A DNA stretch of 64,000 nt from Sporofaciens musculi (GTDB lineage Bacteria > Bacillota > Clostridia > Lachnospirales > Lachnospiraceae), in assembly GCF_009830285.1 (NCBI RefSeq), contig NZ_WUQX01000001.1, positions 5,022,501-5,086,500 of the forward strand, given 5' to 3'. A program made the translations under genes and the position numbers. Below are positions 58,651 through 64,000 of this stretch, in pieces (position 1 is the first letter of the stretch; each line of letters begins with the position of its first letter). The notes below the pieces were generated by a model that was not told the origin of the DNA, ran no database searches, and saw only the letters and a program-made list of their open reading frames with translations.

Positions 58651-58839
58651 TTATTCTGTTGAATCTGCTCTTGTTCCGTTTTTTGTGATGATAAGCTGCC
58701 CCTGCTGGCATTTCACGGTGATTTTGTCCCCTGCGGAGAATCCAGCCTGTTCCAGCCACTTACCTTGTAAAAGAATCTGCGGCGGAGATTGCTTGTAATT
58801 GCCACGTCCATAGCATACAGTCAGTTTGCGGTCGTCCAT
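58651..58839 (-). CDS. SymE-like toxin-type protein
   Basis: A 62-residue protein. ATG 58839 (MDDRKLTVCYGRGN) follows GGAGGACGG. The core YKQSPPQILLQGKWLEQAGF, SAGDKITVKCQQGQLIITK is the SymE-type AbrB-like swapped-hairpin fold. In E. coli SymE is an RNase-like SOS-induced toxin controlled by an antisense RNA. Here it overlaps an upstream small gene by 19 bases, so control by a partner protein or an opposing RNA is possible; no antisense promoter was identified. Confidence 0.8.
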   Translation of the reverse strand: MDDRKLTVCYGRGNYKQSPPQILLQGKWLEQAGFSAGDKITVKCQQGQLIITKNGTRADSTE

Positions 58840-59009
58840 CCGTCCTCCTTCCCCGCTGCCTGTCGGCATACGATTTCAAATACATTCCCGTCCTCTGTCC
58901 TGACAGTGAGCAGGCTGTTCCGCTCATCTGCGTTCAGGTCAACAATCCCCATCCCTTCACTGTCGTTTAGTAAATCAAAAAGCCTGTCCCTAAAATAGTT
59001 CAGTTCCAT
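58821..59009 (-). CDS. Small acidic partner of the SymE-like gene
   Basis: A 62-residue acidic protein (MELNYFRDRLFDLLNDSEGM) with an alternating beta-strand second half (NSLLTVRTEDGNVFEIVCRQ). AAAGGGGAAC precedes ATG 59009. Its 3' end overlaps the SymE-like start by 19 bases, so it is made together with it. It could be an antitoxin or chaperone; no family is recognised. The promoter 59051-59079 drives the pair. Confidence 0.6.
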   Translation of the reverse strand: MELNYFRDRLFDLLNDSEGMGIVDLNADERNSLLTVRTEDGNVFEIVCRQAAGKEDGWTTAN

Positions 59010-59050
59010 TCTGTTGTTCCCCTTTCATAGTTTATAGTCTACTAGCTAAT

Positions 59051-59079
59051 ATTATATAGTCTTTTAGAATCTATTGCAA
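59051..59079 (-). promoter_or_regulatory. Strong promoter of the SymE-like pair with TAGTCT repeats
   Basis: Minus-strand TTGCAA (59079-59074), a 17-base spacer and TATAAT (59056-59051). The motif tagtct occurs three times across the promoter and divergent region (near 59031, 59057 and 59095), a probable operator set for the divergent XRE regulator. Confidence 0.7.
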
Positions 59080-59147
59080 TCCCTAAGTGTGATGTAGTCT
59101 AAAAGTGTACAAAATAAATGCTAATAGCTTATGAAATGGGTGGCATT

Positions 59148-59474
59148 ATGGAAGGTAAAGGATTAGGCAAACGTATCAACATGGTGAGGAAAGACCGGGG
59201 ATTCACGGCGGACAGGCTCTCGGAGCTGTGCAATATCAACGCAACTTACCTCCGGCAGATTGAAGGCGGGATAAAGGTTCCCAGTCTGCCCGTATTTATC
59301 AATATCTGCAACGCACTGAAAATCTCCCCTGATTATCTGCTGCGGGATGCGCTGGAAGATAATGAGGTCAGCAAGATACGGGAGCTGGCAGAGCTGTGGG
59401 AAAGCACGTCGCCCAGCCAGCAGGAAATCGCCGTTGCCATGATTCGGGCGGTATTGGAGCGCAGGGAAGGTTAG
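59148..59474 (+). CDS. XRE-family regulator
   Basis: A 108-residue plus-strand protein. Helix-turn-helix at about residues 6-60 (GKRINMVRKDRGFTADRLSE, NATYLRQIEGGIKVPSLPVF), followed by a short C-terminal helix with SPSQQEIAVAMIRAVLERR. It is divergent from the SymE-like pair and shares its promoter region, so it probably represses that pair. Several start codons are possible; ATG 59148 was taken as the first giving only the domain. A perfect terminator hairpin (59474-59505) follows. Confidence 0.8.
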   Translation: MEGKGLGKRINMVRKDRGFTADRLSELCNINATYLRQIEGGIKVPSLPVFINICNALKISPDYLLRDALEDNEVSKIRELAELWESTSPSQQEIAVAMIRAVLERREG

Positions 59475-59505
59475 AAAGACCAGCCGGGTAGTCGGCTGGT
59501 CTTTC
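59474..59505 (+). terminator. Terminator after the XRE gene at 59148
   Basis: gaaagaccagccg (6-base loop) cggctggtctttc forms a perfect 13-bp stem beginning at the stop codon. It is followed by a convergent TnpV gene and could serve both. Confidence 0.75.
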
Positions 59506-59514
59506 CACATCCAA

Positions 59515-59892
59515 TCAAATATAAATCAACTCACTGTTTATGATTTCCTCTGCCCGGTTGCGGATATTGTTCATCCGGCCTACCCATTCAAGCTGGTTCC
59601 GGGCTTTCAGTTCCTCGGTCACTCCTTCGGCGGCTTTCATCTGCTCAATGATTAAGTTAAGCCGTTCTTCCGCCTGCTCGTTCAGGTCGGCAAGGTATAT
59701 CCATAATGTCCCGGTCAAAATAAGGGAACTGTACCGTGCCGGATGCTCCTGTTTGAGATATTCCCGGTGCAGCCTCCCATAGCGTCCGATGGGGCGGTTC
59801 TCCTCCGGCAGCTTCAAGTCCGGGATATAGTAATCACCTGCCAGAATATAATCAATGCCGTTCTCTGTGATTCTTTCTTTCAGTTTTTCCAT
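59515..59892 (-). CDS. tnpV: TnpV-like protein
   Basis: A 125-residue protein of the TnpV family known from Tn4451-type elements; function unproven. ATG 59892 follows GGAGGGAACG and overlaps the XRE gene before it. The order GDYYIPDLKLPEENRPIGRY, SLILTGTLWIYLADLNEQAE, KAAEGVTEELKARNQLEWVG, AEEIINSELIYI matches the nested frame at 24552-24914. It is largely helical and probably binds nucleic acid or the recombinase, but no direct evidence is seen. Confidence 0.85.
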   Translation of the reverse strand: MEKLKERITENGIDYILAGDYYIPDLKLPEENRPIGRYGRLHREYLKQEHPARYSSLILTGTLWIYLADLNEQAEERLNLIIEQMKAAEGVTEELKARNQLEWVGRMNNIRNRAEEIINSELIYI

Positions 59893-60124
59893 TATCGTTC
59901 CCTCCTGTGGCGGAAGGCTCGTCACTGGCCAGCTCAATCACGTCCATAATGCCACAATCCAGTGTTTCACAAATACGGGCAAGTGTGTCCATGCTGATAT
60001 GTTTCCCTTCTTTGCCCATGTTGGCAATCATATTTGTGGTCAGGCCAGCGGCAAGCCTTAAATCTTCTTTCCTCATGTTGCGCTCTATCAGTGTGTGCCA
60101 GAGCGGTTTGTAGCTGATGTGCAT
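59852..60124 (-). CDS. XRE-family (Cro/C1-type) regulator
   Basis: A 90-residue protein. The helix-turn-helix (MRKEDLRLAAGLTTNMIANM, ISMDTLARICETLDCGIMDV) has the short YozG/Cro-like form. The C-terminus is charged. It is the first gene from the right end of the passenger element and overlaps tnpV by 41 bases, so both are expressed together and the pair may control excision. Confidence 0.82.
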   Translation of the reverse strand: MHISYKPLWHTLIERNMRKEDLRLAAGLTTNMIANMGKEGKHISMDTLARICETLDCGIMDVIELASDEPSATGGNDNGKTERKNHRERH

Positions 60125-60259
60125 GTTTCTCCCTGCCTTTCTGCCCCGGATGGGCGCTTGCCCCCATTATATCAGGTTTCTTGCTAACTCACAAATATTT
60201 CTTGACGGTATCGCCGGTTCCGTCTGGATTGTGCTTTTCCTTTCCTCTTTTGATTACCT

Positions 60260-60418
60260 CTAATTAGCCATGACCTGCTTCATGCCCTGTGATTTTGCGC
60301 CGGGATTGTCATTGCCGTAACCTTCCAGCAGGTTGATAACGCCCCATACGCCAAGACCTGCTCCGAGTGCGATCACAAGTACCTTCAAAGTGTCGATTGC
60401 CGCTGTAAAAAATTCCAT
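60260..60418 (-). pseudogene. Maff2-family gene, 5' fragment
   Basis: ATG 60418 opens MEFFTAAIDTLKVLVIALGA, followed by GLGVWGVINLLEGYGNDNPG and AKSQGMKQVMAN with a stop at 60260. Maff2 proteins of Tn1549-like ICEs are ~70-residue membrane proteins ending as in the fragment at 47612-47682. The break is inside KQVMA, exactly where the passenger's right end begins. Confidence 0.88.
60267..60277. other. Right attachment site of the passenger element
   Basis: gccatgacctg pairs with gccatgagctg at 47676-47686. One shared copy of this sequence would rebuild an uninterrupted Maff2 gene. Confidence 0.7.
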
Positions 60419-60630
60419 AATAATTGTCGGGGCCAGATTTCAGGACACCGTTTTATAGCTGTTTTTGTTCTCCCGCAGTTCCCCAATAAAAAAACCGCCG
60501 CACCAGCAAGGGTCACAGCGGTAAAAACGGTTATGAAATTCAGCCCCTCTCCTTTCTTATTTTGGTTTATAGGATAGGGGTCTGCGGGAATCTTCTGTTG
60601 CATGGTGGGTGCGCGTATCCTGCACCTCAT
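60385..60630 (-). CDS. Possible small membrane protein between VirD4 and Maff2
   Basis: An 81-residue frame. ATG 60630 has GTGAGGCAG upstream. It has one hydrophobic segment (NFITVFTAVTLAGAAVFLLG) followed by a basic tail, and overlaps the Maff2 start by 34 bases. It sits in an operon of small membrane proteins, so it may be real, but no family is recognised and the tail looks atypical. Confidence 0.4.
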   Translation of the reverse strand: MRCRIRAPTMQQKIPADPYPINQNKKGEGLNFITVFTAVTLAGAAVFLLGNCGRTKTAIKRCPEIWPRQLLWNFLQRQSTL

Positions 60631-60690
60631 TACTGCCTCACTTCCTTTCATTTTTCTTCCAGCCCATATAAAAATGCCGCCGAAAATGAT

Positions 60691-62472
60691 TCAGGCGGCA
60701 GGGCTGCCAGGGTCAGCCGGTGCTTCCAGTTCACACACCTCAAATTTGTCCTCCGGCTTCACTTTCAGCCGGCGTTTTACGAATTTCGCCACATCAAATG
60801 TATTTTTCGGGTCGGCATCTGACAGGTACTTGTACTGCGGGTGCTTTGTGATGTCAAATTTATCCGAGAAAAACGGGCGTACCCCCTGCACCTGCAAGAT
60901 ACATTTGCCGCCGTCCATAACGGCAAGTTCATCCGGCGTCATCAGCTCCTTTCCAAGTTTCTGGTAATTCAGCCCATAGCTGCGCTGGCTCCCCCGCGTA
61001 TCGGACGTGTTAAACGTGTCTATGGTCTCCTTTCCGAGCATGGCTGAAATCTCCTTTAACGTGCTTTGTTCTTTTCCGCCCAGAAAAAGGACACAGGAGC
61101 AGTTACCGATAATAGTCTCCGCATGGTCTTTATAGACTGCTTTTAGCTGGCTCTGGGTCTGGACGATCACATGGGCAGATATTTCCCGGCTCCTGATCAC
61201 TGAAATCAGGTGTTCAAAGTTCGGGATTTTCTGGTTCGCAAATTCATCCAGCAGGCAGGTGACATGTGTTTTTAACGCACCGCCATTTTCCAGTGCCTTG
61301 TCACAGAGGGTATTGAACATCTGTGTATAGACCATAGATGCAATGAAATTGAATGTCGTATCTGTATCGGACACGATACAGAACAGGGCCGTCTTACGGT
61401 CTCCTAATTTATCCAGTTCCAGCTCATCGTCCATCATCATATCCCGGACTTCCTTAATGTCAAACGGTGCCATCCGTGCGCCACAGCTGATAAGTATGCT
61501 TTTCGCCGTCTTGCCCGCCGCCATTTTGTATTTTTTATACTGGCGGACAGCGAAATGCTCCGGGTCGCGCTGTTCCAGGCGGTCAAACATCATATCCACC
61601 GCATTTTTAAAGGTTTCATCCTCCTCCCGGACTTCGGAAGCGTTCAGCATCTCCAGCAGGGTGTTTATGTTTTTCTCATCCTCCGGGGCTTCGTACCAGA
61701 TATAAGCGATCAATGCCTGGTAATACAACGCTTCCGCTTTCGCCCAGAAATCTTCCCCGCCCTTGCTGTCCTCCCCTTTCGTATTCTCCATGATACAGTT
61801 GACCAGCTTTAAAATGTCATTTTCAGACCGGATATAGCGGAATGGATTGTATTTCATGGATTCCTTGAAGTTTATGGTATTGAGTATTTTTATCTCGTAT
61901 CCGCCGCGCTGAAGCATCTTTCCACATTCCAAAACGACGGTGCCTTTCGGATCAGTGACGACATAGCTTGCGTTCATCTGCATCAGGTTTGGCTTCACAT
62001 GGAAGCGGGTCTTGCCGGAGCCGGAACCGCCGATAATCAGTACATTTTTATTGATGTTATATTTGGGTATCTTATTTCTCCCAAGCATGATCCGCTCTGT
62101 CTGCGTTAAGAGGATGTTGTCCGGGAATTTAGGGTCGATAAAAGGCTTTATGTCCTCCTGTGTCCCCCACCTTGCACTGCCATACTCTACGCCATGACGG
62201 TATTTCTTTGCGTTTTTCCCTTTAAGGTACACCACTGCCCGGACTGCCGCCGCGCCTGCCACGCCGATCAACAGGTCGCGGGGATGGAAACCCGGCAATG
62301 GGTTTTCAGTGATCGTTGCCCCCAGGCCGGACACCGCCGCCATCATCTTTGTCACCGCATCCGCGCCTGCACTGAGCCGGTAGCCCTCCGCGATCTTAGA
62401 GAAAAACCAGAACATCATCACATAGGGGAGGTTTGGGACAACATATTTTTTTATGTCAATACTGCCTTTCAA
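60691..62472 (-). CDS. virD4: VirD4/TraG coupling ATPase
   Basis: A 593-residue type IV coupling protein. TTG 62472 overlaps the PcfB stop (TTGA) and has GGAGG before it. Two N-terminal membrane helices (about 10-30 and 65-85) lead to the ATPase with Walker A IIGGSGSGKTR near 147, Walker B CLLDEFAN near 407 and the conserved SREISAHVIVQTQSQL. It recognises relaxosomes and hands them to the channel. PcfB upstream is the usual adaptor. Confidence 0.94.
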   Translation of the reverse strand: MKGSIDIKKYVVPNLPYVMMFWFFSKIAEGYRLSAGADAVTKMMAAVSGLGATITENPLPGFHPRDLLIGVAGAAAVRAVVYLKGKNAKKYRHGVEYGSARWGTQEDIKPFIDPKFPDNILLTQTERIMLGRNKIPKYNINKNVLIIGGSGSGKTRFHVKPNLMQMNASYVVTDPKGTVVLECGKMLQRGGYEIKILNTINFKESMKYNPFRYIRSENDILKLVNCIMENTKGEDSKGGEDFWAKAEALYYQALIAYIWYEAPEDEKNINTLLEMLNASEVREEDETFKNAVDMMFDRLEQRDPEHFAVRQYKKYKMAAGKTAKSILISCGARMAPFDIKEVRDMMMDDELELDKLGDRKTALFCIVSDTDTTFNFIASMVYTQMFNTLCDKALENGGALKTHVTCLLDEFANQKIPNFEHLISVIRSREISAHVIVQTQSQLKAVYKDHAETIIGNCSCVLFLGGKEQSTLKEISAMLGKETIDTFNTSDTRGSQRSYGLNYQKLGKELMTPDELAVMDGGKCILQVQGVRPFFSDKFDITKHPQYKYLSDADPKNTFDVAKFVKRRLKVKPEDKFEVCELEAPADPGSPAA

Positions 62473-62939
62473 TGCTCAATCCCTCCTTTCCCGCGGTGTT
62501 TCTCCCTGTCTGCGGACTGCCTGCTGACAAGTTCCTTAAAGTGGGAAAGCTGCTTTTTCAGCGAAGGCTTCCCCCTCTTCCGGTTTAATGTTTTCGCAGT
62601 ATATTCCGCAAACGCGGCATTTAAGGCGTCCGCATCACGGGCCTTGAAAAACACAAGGTACTTTCCCTGTGACGGGTCTTTTTTCAGCGCAAAGTCCACA
62701 CCGTACTTTCTTGCGACACGCTCAAAAGATTTGATATTCTTATCCGTGATCTCAATGTTCTGTACGCCGCCGCCCTGCTCCACAAGGCTTTTTACGCTCT
62801 GTTTCCCGTGCTGCGGCTCATTTGCCTGCCTCTGGTACTGGCGTATTGCCCATTTCAAAAGGTCTGCTGTCAGCTTCCCGCCGTTTTTTCCCACCCGTAT
62901 CACAAGCGCGACGGATTTATCCCTGACTTCATCCTGCAT
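62469..62939 (-). CDS. PcfB family protein (DUF3801)
   Basis: A 156-residue protein with the DUF3801 signature VALVIRVGKNGGKLTADLLK near residue 10, and a strand/helix module including IKSFERVARKYGVDFALKKD and YLVFFKARDADALNAAFAEY. PcfB of pCF10 is a relaxosome adaptor that docks on the VirD4 coupling protein. The C-terminus carries KPSLKKQL 33 residues from the end with a basic tail. GGGAGGTTAT precedes ATG 62939. Confidence 0.88.
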   Translation of the reverse strand: MQDEVRDKSVALVIRVGKNGGKLTADLLKWAIRQYQRQANEPQHGKQSVKSLVEQGGGVQNIEITDKNIKSFERVARKYGVDFALKKDPSQGKYLVFFKARDADALNAAFAEYTAKTLNRKRGKPSLKKQLSHFKELVSRQSADREKHRGKGGIEH

Positions 62940-62957
62940 CCGATAACCTCCCTTCTT

Positions 62958-63746
62958 CTAATTTTCTGTCAGCTTCCCATGCACCACATAGCGGGCATTT
63001 TCAAAGGAATAGGCACAGGTGGAGAGCGTCACGATATGGTCGTCACCGCCCACCCTGACCTCCGAAGAAAAATCCGATCTTTCCTTTATGCGCACAAGCC
63101 ATGCGGCAAAATCCCCGCCGGAAGCAAAACGCAGGGTATAAGCGTCTGAATCCACCGCCGCCGTATACCCCGCAAACAGTTCCAGCCGGTAGTCCTTTTC
63201 CTCCGTAACCAGATACATCACCGGATGGGCCTCATAATATTCCTGCTCCGCATAGGAAACCAGACAGGCAAACATTTTCCCGCTCGCCATGTGGTGCCCG
63301 TAGATCAGTGTATTTTCGTCAGACAGGCCGCTCCGGTTCCCACAGTCCATGAACAGACAGCCGTTCCGGTTCTCGCTCCCGTCCGCCAGATGGGACAGGT
63401 AATAGGAATTGTCCTGTCCCTGCACCACCGGATAGCTTACCGCTGTATCCGGGCAGTAAAGCCAGCCCACAAGGTCGGGGCTGGCTTCCTTCAAAGCAGC
63501 AAAATCAATATCCAGGATACGCGGCGCATCTTCCGGCATATCCCCGTCCGGTGCAGGTGTTCCCGGCATGGCAGGCTCCCCCGTTTCTTCACAGGGCATC
63601 ACATACTGCGCCATCTTCCCGTATGCCCTCTCACTGTCCGCATCCTGCCTCCATGTGTCATAAATACGCAGGCTAAACAAAGCGGCCACACCCATGCACA
63701 CCACCGCCAATAATGCCGGAAAACAGACCGAAAATGCCTTATTCAT
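62958..63746 (-). CDS. Class B sortase
   Basis: A 262-residue sortase. ATG 63746 overlaps the end of the preceding gene. One membrane helix near 7-27 (VCFPALLAVVCMGVAALFSL) is followed by the sortase fold: PDLVGWLYCPDTAVSYPVVQ near 95, His in LIYGHHMASG near 150, Cys in LSTCAYSF near 240 and Arg in NARYVVHG. The substrate is probably the upstream protein with VPKTG. It is unlike the class D-like sortase at 30211-30948, so the ICE carries two. Confidence 0.9.
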   Translation of the reverse strand: MNKAFSVCFPALLAVVCMGVAALFSLRIYDTWRQDADSERAYGKMAQYVMPCEETGEPAMPGTPAPDGDMPEDAPRILDIDFAALKEASPDLVGWLYCPDTAVSYPVVQGQDNSYYLSHLADGSENRNGCLFMDCGNRSGLSDENTLIYGHHMASGKMFACLVSYAEQEYYEAHPVMYLVTEEKDYRLELFAGYTAAVDSDAYTLRFASGGDFAAWLVRIKERSDFSSEVRVGGDDHIVTLSTCAYSFENARYVVHGKLTEN

Positions 63747-64000
63747 CTCTGCTGTCTTTCTTCCGCGCTTTATAAACTGCATACCCGGCAGATACGCCCC
63801 CTGCGATCAGCGCAAGGACAGCGATCACCGCCCACAGTCCAATGTTGGAATCGTCGCCGGTCTTTGGTACATTCGCAGACATAGATGCCTGCCCTGATTT
63901 TGAAGATGTATTCCCGGCAGTGCCCGATTTTCCCGAAGCGTCGGATGTCCCTGTCTTTTCCGCGCTGCTCCCGGTGGAATCTTTCTTTGAAGAAACCTCC
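63739..64000 (-). CDS. Sortase-anchored surface protein, 5' part outside the window
   Basis: The frame is open to the right edge and gives a Ser/Thr/Lys/Gly-rich stretch, then VPKTGDDSN, a hydrophobic helix (IGLWAVIAVLALIAGGVSAG) and the basic tail KARKKDSRDE. This is a typical cell-wall sorting signal. The stop overlaps the class B sortase start by three bases, so the two form a unit. Fuller identity is not visible. Confidence 0.8.
   Translation of the reverse strand, partial: EVSSKKDSTGSSAEKTGTSDASGKSGTAGNTSSKSGQASMSANVPKTGDDSNIGLWAVIAVLALIAGGVSAGYAVYKARKKDSRDE

Larger units (their letters stand above)
47683..60273 (-). mobile_element. Mobilizable element (serine recombinase, MobA/MobL relaxase) inside the ICE
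   Basis: About 12.6 kb splitting the Maff2 gene. It carries a TnpX-like recombinase next to one end, replication genes (RepA-like, CHC2 primase, VapE), a MobQ-type relaxase with oriT, DUF3847 and DUF6103, TnpV, four XRE or similar regulators, a SymE-like unit and AT-rich cargo. It has no secretion genes and would depend on a conjugative element, possibly the ICE it sits in. Confidence 0.88.
11826..64000 (-). mobile_element. Tn1549/CTn-type integrative and conjugative element (partial)
   Basis: The stretch contains relaxase, MobC, TOPRIM/DUF3991, giant methylase-helicase, topoisomerase III, DUF4315/DUF4366 (CD1107-type), a CD1108-type peptidoglycan hydrolase, VirB4, PrgI, VirB6, Maff2, VirD4 and PcfB. 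This is the gene order of Tn1549/CTn2-like elements. The right end lies outside the window and no integrase was found. The left boundary is a guess: the hairpin region 11905-12120 follows the relaxase, and 10688-11825 may or may not belong. Confidence 0.85.

Noticed and set aside
1..64000. CRISPR arrays, tRNA or rRNA genes
   Set aside because: No regularly spaced repeats with unique spacers and no recognisable tRNA or rRNA sequence were seen on either strand.

Overview
The window looks like a Clostridia genome, most likely a gut Lachnospiraceae. The evidence is the Gram-positive lipoproteins and sortases, strong AGGAGG ribosome binding sites, TTG/GTG starts, and a Tn1549/CTn-type integrative and conjugative element (ICE). 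Nearly everything reads on the minus strand. No rRNA, tRNA or CRISPR array was seen.

Region A (1-11,825) holds accessory genes. There are two lipoproteins (the first cut by the window edge), an unknown soluble protein and a polyprenyl diphosphate synthase. Next come an AlkD-like DNA alkylation repair protein, a broken methyltransferase and a VanZ-like protein. Five copies of a ~20-bp sequence sit directly at the ends of several of these small genes, giving a cassette-like look. After that comes a regulatory island: a GHKL histidine kinase and LytTR response regulator, flanked by targets (two unknown soluble proteins, a lipoprotein) whose upstream regions carry the same direct repeat as the regulator's own upstream region. 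Two coupled unknown genes (10,688-11,825) follow.

Region B (about 11,830 to beyond 64,000) is the ICE, read right to left. It starts with a surface protein with a VPKTG anchor (cut by the edge) and a class B sortase. Then come PcfB/DUF3801, VirD4, Maff2 (split), VirB6, a SpoVG-domain protein, DUF3849, PrgI-like and VirB4 (split). Two DNA methyltransferases flank a radical SAM protein, followed by DUF6674, a bifunctional peptidoglycan hydrolase, DUF4315, DUF4366/CD1107, a second sortase with its IPKTG substrate, and topoisomerase III. A divergent XRE repressor faces a consensus promoter. That promoter drives a 3,571-residue methylase/helicase protein, MobC, a TOPRIM protein and the relaxase. 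A hairpin cluster after the relaxase is a candidate ICE oriT. No ICE integrase is in the window.

The ICE carries nested insertions. A group II intron (40,063-44,141) sits in virB4, and an IS3-family element (40,360-41,631, 3-bp duplication) sits in the intron's reverse transcriptase gene. A ~12.6-kb mobilizable element (about 47,683-60,273) splits the Maff2 gene. It encodes a large serine recombinase, CHC2 primase, VapE, a MobA/MobL relaxase with a recognisable RSF1010-like oriT, a RepA-like protein, TnpV, several regulators and AT-rich cargo.

The most unusual signals are these. A short C-terminal motif, [KR]PS[ILV]xxxL, is shared by seven otherwise unrelated proteins of the ICE and its passenger. 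A TnpV-like gene is nested in another frame inside the giant helicase gene. The gene-boundary repeats in region A suggest a cassette-like array. The LytTR two-component island appears to control unknown cytosolic proteins.
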